A stretch of DNA of 64,000 bases from an uncultured Dehalococcoidia bacterium (GTDB lineage: Bacteria > Chloroflexota > Dehalococcoidia > Lucifugimonadales > CAJWUJ01): assembly GCA_913047625.1 (NCBI GenBank), contig CAJWUJ010000004.1, positions 1 to 64,000 of the forward strand, in the 5' to 3' direction. Shown here piece after piece: positions 1 to 10,088 of this stretch; the stretch's first letter is position 1, and each line of letters begins with the position of its first letter. The notes below the pieces were generated by a model. The model was not told the origin of the DNA. It did no database searches and saw nothing but the letters and a program-made list of their open reading frames with translations. The position numbers and the translations under genes were made by a program.

Positions 1-2
1 TT

Positions 3-302
3 CCTTATGTTCTCGATCGGATGGACCATGAAGCTGAACACGCTGAGGGATTGAAAATGAAACCTAGCGAGTACTGGGGACGACAGGGAGCTTCCACTTA
101 TCAGAATGAAGGTATTGCTAGTCAGATTATTCCGATGGTTGGTGAAGATAACGTAATGTGGGGTTCAGATTATCCTCATCCTGATGGAACTTGGCCAGAT
201 TCCCGTAAGTATATTGCTTCCAATCTTAAAACATTGGACAATCCAACTGTATTTGATAAGGTGATTTACGGCAATACGAAGAGGCTATACGGGTTTTCCT
301 AG
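3..302 (+). CDS. Amidohydrolase (Amidohydro_2-like), C-terminal part, 5' truncated by window edge
   Basis: Frame stays open upstream of the listed Met (PYVLDRMDHE...); 'MWGSDYPHPDGTWPDS' matches the amidohydrolase at 2559..3689. Confidence 0.85.
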   Translation, partial: PYVLDRMDHEAEHAEGLKMKPSEYWGRQGASTYQNEGIASQIIPMVGEDNVMWGSDYPHPDGTWPDSRKYIASNLKTLDNPTVFDKVIYGNTKRLYGFS

Positions 303-339
303 TCGCTCTTTCACTATTGCTTAATACTGGTTCTGTTGC

Positions 340-1101
340 ATGTCAAACAATAAGGATTCTCAATCAGATTTGAATGCTGGTAGCGTTTTAAATAAAACAA
401 TATTAGGGATAATTGTAGCAAGAGGCGGATCCAAAGGCTTGCCTGGCAAACATTTAATGGATCTTGGAGGTAAGCCTCTTATAGCATATTCAATAGACTC
501 TGCCTTGTCTTCAAAAAAACTAGACAAAACAATCCTATCTACTGATGACGAAGGAATAAGGCAAACTGCCATTAATTTGGGAGTAGAAGCCCCATTTTTA
601 AGACCATCTGAATTTGCCAAGGATAAATCTACGGTATTTCCTGCTATAAGGCATGCAGTTAAATGGCTACACGAAAACGAAGATTATAGGCCTGAATATA
701 TACTATTGCTTCAAGCTGCGTCTGGCGTTTTCAGAACACCAGAGGATATAGATAACTGTATAGACTTAATATTAGAGAAAAATGCGGACTCAGTTGTAAC
801 ATACACTAAACCTAAGCAACATCCATTCTGGATGAAAAAACTAGTAGATGATGGAAGACTAGAGGAATATATTCCTGGCAGTGAAAACCCTGCAAATTTA
901 CAAAGACAATGGTTGCCTGAAGTCTATTATCCGACAGGATCTGTCTATGTAGCTAAAACATCTATAATTGAAAAACAAGACTCATTCTATTCAAAAAAAT
1001 CTTACCCATATTTCATTGAACAAGAAAGAGCAATAGATATAGATTCCTTAAACGATCTTCTACTAGCAAGGGCAATTATAGGAGCGCAGAGCAATATTTG
1101 A
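340..1101 (+). CDS. Acylneuraminate cytidylyltransferase family protein (NeuA/CMP-sugar synthetase-like)
   Basis: N-terminal 'GIIVARGGSKGLPGKHLMDLGGKPLIAYSI' nucleotidyltransferase signature. Confidence 0.85.
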   Translation: MSNNKDSQSDLNAGSVLNKTILGIIVARGGSKGLPGKHLMDLGGKPLIAYSIDSALSSKKLDKTILSTDDEGIRQTAINLGVEAPFLRPSEFAKDKSTVFPAIRHAVKWLHENEDYRPEYILLLQAASGVFRTPEDIDNCIDLILEKNADSVVTYTKPKQHPFWMKKLVDDGRLEEYIPGSENPANLQRQWLPEVYYPTGSVYVAKTSIIEKQDSFYSKKSYPYFIEQERAIDIDSLNDLLLARAIIGAQSNI

Positions 1102-1260
1102 TTTTCAAATATACAGTGACGTGCTAATAGCAACGAACATCTAGTATTTGCCTAGCGTACTGTGAATTCCTGGCCATAGAATTTAGAACTACTAGACCCA
1201 AACAAGTGAATTTCTTAGGTTAAAGAAAAGGCTGAGCGACCTTTCGAGGGATTATTTCAG

Positions 1261-2478
1261 TTAGCTTCTCTTCTTTTGTATGAGTATGTATAGGGCACCC
1301 CCTACCAATGATATAGCTAAGAATATGCATGGCAAAAGAAATGCATCCAGATAAGCAGATTTGCTAAGAGCTCCTTCTGCAAAGGTGGTTTTTGATTGAT
1401 TCTCGAGCACAACTCCCATGAGCCATGGCAATATAAATGCAGGTAAGAAATTTAAGGTATTCATTGTACCGATGGCTGCTCCTGTTTGCGATTCAGGTAC
1501 ATATCCAGTAATGATTGGTACTGAAATAAAGTAAACAGCAAACAATCCGCCTAACAGAAAACTACTTATCCACAAAATACTTGGTGCAGAATTACCGGCT
1601 AAAACAAAAGCTAATTGTAGTAAACATGTTGTGATTGCTCCTAAAACAAAAACTACTGTCTTTTTCCTATCTCTCACATAACGACTGACTAGAAGGCTTC
1701 CAATTACCACACCTAGGGACATTAATCCGGGAATTACTCCTGTTATTTCAGTGGTATATCCAAGGACATCGCTAGTGAAACTCGGTAGCCATGCCAGGAA
1801 CCCAAACTGACCTCCATTCCAGAAACCTGCTACTACAACTATTGGCCAGAAGTATTTATGCTTTAAGGCCATATAAATCCCAGAGAGAACGTTTTTCCCA
1901 TGTGGTTGTAATATGCGTGGATAAGAAGAATTATATACCCACAGTAGAAAACTAGAGCCAATTAATGGTAACAGGATCAATAGGGTTGTTTCGCGCCATG
2001 AAAACCAAGCTAGCAGAATAGGAAGCCCTATTAGGGCTGCGATTTGCCCGATACCTTGGCCTGTTACTAAAATGGACACAGCCCTGGTATGGTTTTCTTT
2101 ATACGTTTCAGCTAATTGCTTTAACATAGCTTGCCAGGCCAATCCATCTATGAGTCCGGCAAAGGCTTTGATTAGCATTGCAATAAGAAGAGTCCTGGAA
2201 AAAGCCAATCCAATGGTGCCAAGAATCAATCCAACTGTTGAGATCCTCAGTAAGCGAACGCAGTGTACGCGATCTGAAAGTAATCCCCCCGGAATTTGCA
2301 TTGCAGCATAAACTGGGAAGTAAATTGCTGCCAGAAGGCCTGCGGAAGAGGCGGTCAATCCAAAATCTGACGGTAGTGTAGATGCACCTATGTAAACTGG
2401 TATCGCAAACCTAGGGATCTGGATACTTGCCCATAGACAAAAAAGCGAAGTCAGTGATCTCTTTTTGTCATACGGCAA
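1261..2478 (-). CDS. MFS transporter
   Basis: 405 aa, about 12 hydrophobic segments, MFS-like loop 'GGLLSDRVHCVRLLR'. Confidence 0.85.
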   Translation of the reverse strand: MPYDKKRSLTSLFCLWASIQIPRFAIPVYIGASTLPSDFGLTASSAGLLAAIYFPVYAAMQIPGGLLSDRVHCVRLLRISTVGLILGTIGLAFSRTLLIAMLIKAFAGLIDGLAWQAMLKQLAETYKENHTRAVSILVTGQGIGQIAALIGLPILLAWFSWRETTLLILLPLIGSSFLLWVYNSSYPRILQPHGKNVLSGIYMALKHKYFWPIVVVAGFWNGGQFGFLAWLPSFTSDVLGYTTEITGVIPGLMSLGVVIGSLLVSRYVRDRKKTVVFVLGAITTCLLQLAFVLAGNSAPSILWISSFLLGGLFAVYFISVPIITGYVPESQTGAAIGTMNTLNFLPAFILPWLMGVVLENQSKTTFAEGALSKSAYLDAFLLPCIFLAISLVGGALYILIQKKRS

Positions 2479-2558
2479 CGTTATGCTCTAACTCTTTTGT
2501 AATTTCCGCTAGTATGTAGCCATGTGTAAGTAAAATTCTGAACTACGGTTAAATAGCA

Positions 2559-3689
2559 CTACAGGTTGTATAACTTACGAACATTATTGTTGGTTATATT
2601 ACTCTTAATTTCTGCTTCAACTCCCGCAAATCCTTTTTCGAGAAAGGCCGGGGAGTCAGGCCAGGTTCCGTCTGGATGAGGGTAATCAGAGCCCCACATA
2701 AAGTTATCTGGAGCATATTGGCGAGCTAAGTGTGGTCCTACATTATCTTGCTGATAAGTTGCAAACACTTGTCGTCTAAATAAATCGCTCGGACGAGTTT
2801 TTATTAGCTTACTATAGTGCCAGTCGTAGTTGTCAGCCCACTCGTAGTCCATTCTGTCCAGCAAATAGGGAATCCATCCAATTCCTGATTCTGCTAAAAC
2901 TACTTTGAGGCCTGGATGGCGTTCTAAGGCTCCACACATTACTATTGAGGCCAAAGCCTCATCTGATTGCATAGCGGCCACGCAAAGTCCTGCAGCCGCA
3001 CTAGCTGGTTCAGGTGAAAAATGGCTGACTGTAGTAGTACCTACCCTAATATGGAAGGATAGAACAAGTTCATGTTCTTCTGCAGCGGCCCAAAGTGGCT
3101 CCCATACTTCATGCCAAATTGGTTGGCTCGCGAAAGCAAAAGCAAATTCTGCTCCTTTAAGACCCAGTCCATTTTTGCCAATTCTCTTTACCTCGTCTAC
3201 TGCTGCTTCAGGGGAATGACATGGTAATAAGCCCAAGCCTATTAAGCGATTCGGATCTTTTGAGTTGAAGTCGGCAATGAAATTATTATACGCAAAAAGA
3301 GATGCGTATAATTGATCATGATCATCTTTCAAAGAGTCTACAAGACGGAAAATCCCATAGATAACCTCTCCGTCGACTTTATCAAGATCTTGATCCGCTA
3401 TGCGTAACGTTGGATCAGCTGGCCTGTTTTCATCGGAAAAGAAGCCTACCTCTCTCATTCTTTTTCCTCGATCACCTCGATCTGCTAGTTCAGCCCAGCG
3501 AAGACCCCATGGAGATAGTTCTTTGTCTCCTAGAACCCATGACATACCATTTTTGGTCTCTTGAACCTGGGGTACATTATCGCGTTCTGAAGCTGCGATA
3601 TTCCGTGTAAAGGCATCAACTGGAAGGAATCCAAGATCCATATGTGAATCTGCTGAAAATACACCAAAAGTCATATCTCCTCCTGACAA
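2559..3689 (-). CDS. Amidohydrolase family protein (Amidohydro_2-like)
   Basis: 'SADSHMD' N-terminal metal motif; 'FMWGSDYPHPDGTWPDS' C-terminal motif. Confidence 0.88.
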   Translation of the reverse strand: MSGGDMTFGVFSADSHMDLGFLPVDAFTRNIAASERDNVPQVQETKNGMSWVLGDKELSPWGLRWAELADRGDRGKRMREVGFFSDENRPADPTLRIADQDLDKVDGEVIYGIFRLVDSLKDDHDQLYASLFAYNNFIADFNSKDPNRLIGLGLLPCHSPEAAVDEVKRIGKNGLGLKGAEFAFAFASQPIWHEVWEPLWAAAEEHELVLSFHIRVGTTTVSHFSPEPASAAAGLCVAAMQSDEALASIVMCGALERHPGLKVVLAESGIGWIPYLLDRMDYEWADNYDWHYSKLIKTRPSDLFRRQVFATYQQDNVGPHLARQYAPDNFMWGSDYPHPDGTWPDSPAFLEKGFAGVEAEIKSNITNNNVRKLYNL

Positions 3690-3692
3690 CTA

Positions 3693-4775
3693 TTATAAGA
3701 TAATGTTAGCTTTAGAAACATTCCTGACTATTCTTGTTCCGTACGGTTTGGATAAGGAATTCAGTCTATCAAGTATTGAAATAGAGGCCTCTTCGTCAGC
3801 TAATTCAGGCTCGCCAAGACTGTTACCACGTATACATGTTAATTGGCAACTTGTAATTTGTCCATTATCAATTGTCACCTTTGGGATAACCGTATCCGGT
3901 GACTGCCTGCTATATGCTTCGTTCATATCATAATGACTTCTGAATGATAAATATGGGTTAGCATAAGTAGGATCTAGTTTATGAAAAATAAAATTTCCGA
4001 GGTCATAAAATATCAACTTGCTGTTATATATTTCAATGGCTTGTAGTTTATGGCTATTATGTCCAATAAAAATATCGCAGCCGGCATTAATTACTGCATG
4101 GGCTAGTTCTACTTGGTAGTCAGCCTGTCCTTCCATCCATGTAGCACCTCCGTGACAGGCTAGCACTACAACATCTGCTTCTTTTTTAGCATTACTCACT
4201 GTGGCGCAGAGATCTTTAAGATCCTGTGCTAAGACTGTGCTGACAATAGGAGGGTTGAATAAAGGGCTTTCATCTAGTTGTCCGGTCATCACCGCCCACT
4301 GTATTTCTACATGAACAGGGTTTAATCCCGGACGAAATTCGCCAGCGGCAGAGCCTCTGGGCAACTGTGAGGAACAGCCAATGTAGGCGACCTTTGTATT
4401 GTTTGACTCTAACACCCGATATTCCCTTGCTGAAGAAATATCTTTACCTGCTCCTACATATGGGATATTGGCATTTGTCAGAGCCTTCATGGTATCAAAC
4501 AACCCGCCGTAACCCCAGTCCATCGTATGGTTATTCGCAACTGTAACTATACTAAATCCAAGATTGTGAAGTTCAGAAGTGATACTGGGATCACTATAAA
4601 CTACAAATGTTTTCTCTGTAGGATATGCAGGAGGTTCCTTTTTGGTGAGGACTTGTTCTAAATTAGCAAAAACAAGGTTTCCTTCCTGTAGCGCAGTCAC
4701 AACGGCATCTAGTTCTTTAGTTCTTTGTAAGGGTGAGCTAATGAAGGTATCACCTACGAAAGTTAGGGTAGTCAT
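3693..4775 (-). CDS. CapA family protein (PGA_cap-type metallophosphatase fold)
   Basis: 'LTFVGDTFI', 'VTVANNHTMDWGYGGLFDTM', 'FIGHNSHKLQAIEIYNSKLIFYDLGNF' motifs. Confidence 0.85.
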   Translation of the reverse strand: MTTLTFVGDTFISSPLQRTKELDAVVTALQEGNLVFANLEQVLTKKEPPAYPTEKTFVVYSDPSITSELHNLGFSIVTVANNHTMDWGYGGLFDTMKALTNANIPYVGAGKDISSAREYRVLESNNTKVAYIGCSSQLPRGSAAGEFRPGLNPVHVEIQWAVMTGQLDESPLFNPPIVSTVLAQDLKDLCATVSNAKKEADVVVLACHGGATWMEGQADYQVELAHAVINAGCDIFIGHNSHKLQAIEIYNSKLIFYDLGNFIFHKLDPTYANPYLSFRSHYDMNEAYSRQSPDTVIPKVTIDNGQITSCQLTCIRGNSLGEPELADEEASISILDRLNSLSKPYGTRIVRNVSKANIIL

Positions 4776-4824
4776 TCATCTCCCTCCCATTAAGTTAATA
4801 GGTCGCCAAGATTCTTGCAGGATT

Positions 4825-5874
4825 CTATTTAGCCCATTCATGAGCTCTGATACAAGCAACTTTGTGATCTGCAGCCATATCTTTAAGCTCTGGTACTTGG
4901 ACCTTGCACTCGTCTATTGCCATTGGACATCTGGTATGGAACACACAACCTGAAGGAGGATTTAGAGGAGTAGGTAATTCCCCTTCCATGGCAGTTCGAT
5001 TGCGAGTTCTTTCTAGAACAGGATCAGGTATTGGTACAGCTGATAAGAGGGCTTGAGTATAAGGATGTAAAGGTTTGTTATATAGATCTTCACTGTTGGC
5101 TAACTCTACAATATGCCCCAAGTACATTACTGCCACTCGATCACTTATATGTTTAACTACAGCCAAATCATGTGCAATAAAAATATAGGTAAGATTGAAT
5201 TCACTCTTAAGGTCTTCCAGGAGATTGAGTACCTGGGCTTGAATGGATACGTCTAACGCAGATACTGGCTCATCGCACACAATCAAAGATGGCTTAAGGG
5301 CAATGGCTCTGGCTACTCCTACCCGCTGTCTTTGACCGCCGCTAAGTTCATGCGGATATCTATGCCTCATATATTCTGGTAACCCGACTAACTTAACGAG
5401 CTCAGCTGTCCACTCTTGCCTCTCTTTTTTGTTGGCGGGGTCATTATGGATCACCATAGGTTCTTCTATGATGCTTCCGACTGTCATTCTAGGATTGAGG
5501 GAGGCGTACGGATCTTGAAAAATAAGCTGAGCATCTCTCCTGAATTGTTTCAGATCCTTTCCCTTGATGCTGTGCACATCCATTTGATTGAAAGACACTT
5601 CGCCATCAGTTATGGGATGAAGTCGTAACAATGTACGACCTAAGGTGCTTTTCCCGCAGCCGCTTTCCCCTACCAGGCCCACGGTTTCTCCTCCGTATAC
5701 TGCAAGATCGACACCGTCAACTGCTTTAACAGAGGCTACAGTCTTATTAAGAAGACCGCGCTTAACAGGAAAGTGTTTCTTTACCCTTCGCAACTCAAGC
5801 AAAGGAGTTTTGTTGGTGGGTGGTTGTTTTTTTGTGGTCACGACTTTACTCCAATCGTATCCTTGATCCAACAA
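4825..5874 (-). CDS. Oligopeptide/dipeptide ABC transporter ATP-binding protein (OppF/DppF type)
   Basis: Walker A 'GESGCGKSTLG', 'LSGGQRQRVGVARA', C-terminal oligo_HPY Cys-rich tail. Confidence 0.95.
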   Translation of the reverse strand: MLDQGYDWSKVVTTKKQPPTNKTPLLELRRVKKHFPVKRGLLNKTVASVKAVDGVDLAVYGGETVGLVGESGCGKSTLGRTLLRLHPITDGEVSFNQMDVHSIKGKDLKQFRRDAQLIFQDPYASLNPRMTVGSIIEEPMVIHNDPANKKERQEWTAELVKLVGLPEYMRHRYPHELSGGQRQRVGVARAIALKPSLIVCDEPVSALDVSIQAQVLNLLEDLKSEFNLTYIFIAHDLAVVKHISDRVAVMYLGHIVELANSEDLYNKPLHPYTQALLSAVPIPDPVLERTRNRTAMEGELPTPLNPPSGCVFHTRCPMAIDECKVQVPELKDMAADHKVACIRAHEWAK

Positions 5875-6824
5875 GCTGATACATGGCTGTCACTCACTGT
5901 CTCTAATTCTGGCATTGCTTCGGTGCATTTCGCATGGACGTACTTGCATCTGTCGGCAAATCGACATCCTGGAGGTAAGTTTCGCAAGTCGGGTGGCAAG
6001 CCAGGGATTGGCTGAAGTCTTTCCGCCCTTGCATCTAATCTTGGTACAGACTGAAGTAATCCTTCTGTATAGGGGTGTCTGACATTTTTGAAGATTTCCT
6101 CGCACGTCCCTGATTCCACAATCTTCCCTGCATACATGATGTTAACTGTATCAGCATAGCGTGCGACAACACCTAAGTTGTGCGTTATTATAACCATAGC
6201 AGTCTTAGTCTCTTCAATTACTTTTTCCATTACTTCTAATATCTGTGCCTGAATAGTGACATCCAAGTTAGTGGTTGGTTCATCAGCGATAATGAGTTTA
6301 GGATCACAACTAAGGGCCATAGCAATCATGACTCTCTGACGCATCCCGCCTGAAAATTGGTGGGGGTAATCATCAAGTCTCTTGCGACCATCAGAAATGC
6401 CGACGAGGTCCAGTAACTCAACTGCCCTATCAACACATTGAGCTTCAGTAAGGTTTAAGTGGAGCTTCATAGGCTCTACTAGCTGATATTTTATGGTAAG
6501 CACAGGATTAAGAGATGTCATCGGATCTTGAAACACCATAGCAATTTGCTTTCCTCGGATTTTCCTCATTTCTGAATCAGATGCTTTCAATATGTCATTT
6601 CCTTGGTAAATAACCTTACCATTGACTGTTTTACCAGGAGGTGATGGTACCAAGCGCATTACGGAGAGTGCGCTAACACTTTTGCCACATCCGCTTTCAC
6701 CAACAATTGCTACAGTTTCTCCCTCATGAACAGAGTAAGAAATTCCGTCAACTGCTTTAACTACACCGTTGGAAGTATAGAAATAGGTCTTTAAATCTTC
6801 AATTTGTAACAGTGGTGGTTGCAT
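5838..6824 (-). CDS. Oligopeptide/dipeptide ABC transporter ATP-binding protein (OppD/DppD type)
   Basis: Walker A 'GESGCGKSVSALS', 'FSGGMRQRVMIAMAL', oligo_HPY tail. Confidence 0.95.
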   Translation of the reverse strand: MQPPLLQIEDLKTYFYTSNGVVKAVDGISYSVHEGETVAIVGESGCGKSVSALSVMRLVPSPPGKTVNGKVIYQGNDILKASDSEMRKIRGKQIAMVFQDPMTSLNPVLTIKYQLVEPMKLHLNLTEAQCVDRAVELLDLVGISDGRKRLDDYPHQFSGGMRQRVMIAMALSCDPKLIIADEPTTNLDVTIQAQILEVMEKVIEETKTAMVIITHNLGVVARYADTVNIMYAGKIVESGTCEEIFKNVRHPYTEGLLQSVPRLDARAERLQPIPGLPPDLRNLPPGCRFADRCKYVHAKCTEAMPELETVSDSHVSACWIKDTIGVKS

Positions 6825-6826
6825 AC

Positions 6827-7759
6827 CTATTCCTTACCTCGAAGTGCTGGATCCATTTTGTCACGTAAACTATCACCCAGAAAGTTCGCAGCCATTACTA
6901 TCAGTGAAAGAGCTAAGCCTGGATATAATACGGTCCACCATGCTTTGCTTAGGTAAGGCCTAGCATCTGCTAGCATTGAACCCCAAGCTGGTGTTGGCGG
7001 CCGGATACCTATGGTTAGGAAGGATAGCGTAGCTTCCAGGAGAATTAAACGACCGAGCTGAAAACCTGCGACTACTAAAATAGGAGCCATTGTGTTAGGC
7101 AATATATGCCTGAGGATAATTCTGATATCAGATCCACCAAGAGCTCGGATAGCCGTTATATATTCCCGCTCTCTTATGGCAAGGGCCTGTCCTCGAGTAA
7201 CTCGCGCAAACTCGACCCAGCCTCTGACTGCCACAATGATGATTAAATTAGCCACGTCGGTACCTATTAATGCTGCCCATACGATAGCTATTAAAATATA
7301 AGGAAAGCTCAGATACGCATCAACCACCCGCATGGCAATACGATCAAACCAGCCTCCTCTATATCCAGCCAATAAGCCAACAAAAATTCCTACTGTTCCT
7401 CCGATAAGTAAACCTGCTCCGCCAACTATGAGAGATGCTCTTGCGCCCCAAAGCAACCGAGACCAAACATCTCTGCCTAAATGGTCAGTACCCATGAAAT
7501 GAGAGTTACCATTCTTATCAATATAGCCAGGTTCCTGATGTCTGTCTGTGAGCGTATTTAAAGTGGGGTCATGCATTGTAAACCACTGTGGGGCTACAGC
7601 AACCAAGATAAAACCAAATATCACTAATAATGAAACAACGAACGCAATATTGCCAGAAATCTTCCCTTTGATGAATGAGTTTATTACTCTGGTGAGAAGG
7701 CTTGGTGGAGATAAGGATTTGAACTCGCCGGTTGTATTTTTAGTCTCTTTAGTGATCAT
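6827..7759 (-). CDS. ABC transporter permease (OppC/DppC type)
   Basis: 'GTDHLGRDVWSRLLWGARASL' and permease EAA-like segment. Confidence 0.93.
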   Translation of the reverse strand: MITKETKNTTGEFKSLSPPSLLTRVINSFIKGKISGNIAFVVSLLVIFGFILVAVAPQWFTMHDPTLNTLTDRHQEPGYIDKNGNSHFMGTDHLGRDVWSRLLWGARASLIVGGAGLLIGGTVGIFVGLLAGYRGGWFDRIAMRVVDAYLSFPYILIAIVWAALIGTDVANLIIIVAVRGWVEFARVTRGQALAIREREYITAIRALGGSDIRIILRHILPNTMAPILVVAGFQLGRLILLEATLSFLTIGIRPPTPAWGSMLADARPYLSKAWWTVLYPGLALSLIVMAANFLGDSLRDKMDPALRGKE

Positions 7760-8673
7760 GATACTCTTATCCTGGGATCAAGTTGTCCATAGAGGATATC
7801 AACTAGTAAGTTAATAGTTGTCACCAGCATGCCTGCAATCATGACACCGCCAACAACTACAGGGTAATCTCTGTACATAACTGAGCCTATTATTAAATAT
7901 CCAATACCCGGCCAAGCAAAGATTGGTTCGATCACAATAGCACCGAGCATCATCTGGCTGAGCTGTATGCCGGCCATAGTGAGGACAGGAAGAGCAGCGT
8001 TCTGCATACAGTGTCTATAAATAACTGCAAATTCCTTTATGCCCTTGGATCGTGCTGTTCTCACGTAGTCTTGATGAATCACTTCCAGCATTTCAGCCCT
8101 GAATAATCTCAGTAAGACTGCTAGTTGATAAAATGAAAGAGCAGTAATTGGTAGAATGGCTTCTTTGATACCGGCTCCTGATACCGGAAGGAGTTGCCAG
8201 TTAACCGCAACTATCAACATGAGCATCATCGCAACCCAAAAGCTTGGCATCGACTGGCCAAAAACAGCTATAAGTCTAATAATCAAGTCAATAAAAGAAC
8301 CTCGCTTTATAGCTGCTATAGTACCTAGTGGGATGGCTAAAATAACTGACACTGAAATCGCTCCGAACGCCAAGATCATTGTCCATTTCAATGCTTCAAG
8401 AACCATAGGTAGAACAGGGGTCATATATTTGAATGAATAGACTGCCCCGCCTCCCGTAAAGAAGTCTGCCATAAAGCGTATGTACTGGACATATAAAGGG
8501 TCATTGAGGCCCAGTTTTTCTTCCAGCTCAAGCATGGCATCTCTTTCCATATCAGCGGATATCAGCATAGCTGCTGCATTCCCACTTGCTTGGACGAAAA
8601 GGAATACAACAATACTTACGATAAACACTGTCACTATAGCTGTTAAAATTCGTTGTATCAGAAAGGTCTGCAT
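7756..8673 (-). CDS. ABC transporter permease (OppB/DppB type)
   Basis: 'RILTAIVTVFIVSIVVFLFV', 'DYVRTARSKGIKE' motif; 4-bp overlap with the OppC-type gene. Confidence 0.93.
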   Translation of the reverse strand: MQTFLIQRILTAIVTVFIVSIVVFLFVQASGNAAAMLISADMERDAMLELEEKLGLNDPLYVQYIRFMADFFTGGGAVYSFKYMTPVLPMVLEALKWTMILAFGAISVSVILAIPLGTIAAIKRGSFIDLIIRLIAVFGQSMPSFWVAMMLMLIVAVNWQLLPVSGAGIKEAILPITALSFYQLAVLLRLFRAEMLEVIHQDYVRTARSKGIKEFAVIYRHCMQNAALPVLTMAGIQLSQMMLGAIVIEPIFAWPGIGYLIIGSVMYRDYPVVVGGVMIAGMLVTTINLLVDILYGQLDPRIRVS

Positions 8674-8717
8674 ATGGATCTCTCGGGGTGAATTAGAATC
8701 AGAATTAAATCTGTAAT

Positions 8718-9383
8718 TTATTGATACTGAGGCGCTTTGGGCGAAGGATGTTCGTTCATGATATCTGAGATGCCACGTCCTGATTTTAGTTCTTTTCGAA
8801 CCCAGGTTTCCCAGTCTTCTTTCTCGAGACCAAAGCTAATGAGATCTCGAGCCTGATCAGGTGTGACTACTAAAACACCATCATCATCCGCAAGAATCAT
8901 ATCACCGGGATTAACGGCAACTCCACCAACTTGAACAGGCACATTGACTGCACCTTCTGACAATCCAAGTGGTTTTACTGTCATTGCTGAAGTGCCCTTA
9001 GAAAACACAGGGAATTTCAATTGGTGAATAGCATTTTGATCTGTCACCGGTCCATCAATAACGAGGCCACCCGCACCTGCCTCTATAAATTTATGGCATG
9101 CAAATTCCCCGAAAGGAGCGTAGCGTTCATCGCTATCTCTGTTAACAACTACGATATCACCCTTCTCAATTATTTCTAATGCAGCGTATATAGCTGAGAC
9201 GGTATGGGGATGAGTTTGAACAGTTACCGCATGGCCAACCAGTTTTACTGGTTTCCACAATGCTTCAATATGGGGGTGCATGGCTGAATTTAGTCCATGC
9301 CCTAATGTAGCAGGCGCTACTTTGTAATAATTCTTTATTAAATCTGGGTCAAGAGTTGGTACTCTAGGATTTACTGTTATCAC
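8718..9383 (-). CDS. RraA family protein (HMG aldolase / demethylmenaquinone methyltransferase-like fold)
   Basis: 'GGLVIDGPVTDQNAI', 'VNPGDMILADDDGVLVVT' RraA-family motifs. Confidence 0.87.
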   Translation of the reverse strand: MITVNPRVPTLDPDLIKNYYKVAPATLGHGLNSAMHPHIEALWKPVKLVGHAVTVQTHPHTVSAIYAALEIIEKGDIVVVNRDSDERYAPFGEFACHKFIEAGAGGLVIDGPVTDQNAIHQLKFPVFSKGTSAMTVKPLGLSEGAVNVPVQVGGVAVNPGDMILADDDGVLVVTPDQARDLISFGLEKEDWETWVRKELKSGRGISDIMNEHPSPKAPQYQ

Positions 9384-9474
9384 TCAATATCTCCGTTTCG
9401 TGTGTACGTTGGATCTGGGCGATTATAGAGAATGGATATCTATTGGTCAAGATGAGCAGAGATAGTTTTGGTGA

Positions 9475-10071
9475 TCACAATGAACCTTTTGTACTTGGGA
9501 CAGTTGATGATCGCCGAGGATCTTGTTCCACTGCATATGATAATGCCCTTCCTAAAGCCTTGAAAATTGCTTCAGCTTTATGGTGAGGGTTTGTGCCCCT
9601 TCGTAGTTCTACGTGTAGTGATATACGTGCTTCTATGGCAAAAACTTCTAAGAAGTGTCTTATCAGGTCACCAGGTAAATCAACTATAAGATCTTCTGAT
9701 AGATCCGTTACAAAAGTAAAACTGCCTCGGCCACTCAGGTCTAAAGAAACCTCCGCAAGCGCCTCATCCATTGGAACAGAAGCCCAGCCCATTCGACGGA
9801 TGCCTTTTTTATCTCCGAATGCAGCAAGAAAGGCCTGTCCTAGTACTATGCCTATGTCTTCGATCGTGTGGTGGAATCCTGTTTCTGTATCCCCTACTGT
9901 AGATAGGTCTATAGAAAAAGATCCGTGTTTTGCTAATTGTGATAAGAAGTGGTCAAAAACTTTATTGGTACTCGAGCCGTTAAAATCACCACTGCCGTTT
10001 AGATATACGGTGGTTTTAATGTCTGTTTCGCCTGTTTTTCTTTCGACCTTACCAAAGTATTCGCTTGCCAT
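9475..10071 (-). CDS. hisB: Imidazoleglycerol-phosphate dehydratase
   Basis: 'FDHFLSQLAKHG', 'HHTIEDIGIVLGQA' conserved motifs. Confidence 0.96.
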   Translation of the reverse strand: MASEYFGKVERKTGETDIKTTVYLNGSGDFNGSSTNKVFDHFLSQLAKHGSFSIDLSTVGDTETGFHHTIEDIGIVLGQAFLAAFGDKKGIRRMGWASVPMDEALAEVSLDLSGRGSFTFVTDLSEDLIVDLPGDLIRHFLEVFAIEARISLHVELRRGTNPHHKAEAIFKALGRALSYAVEQDPRRSSTVPSTKGSL

Positions 10072-10088
10072 AGTTCTATACTACTATT

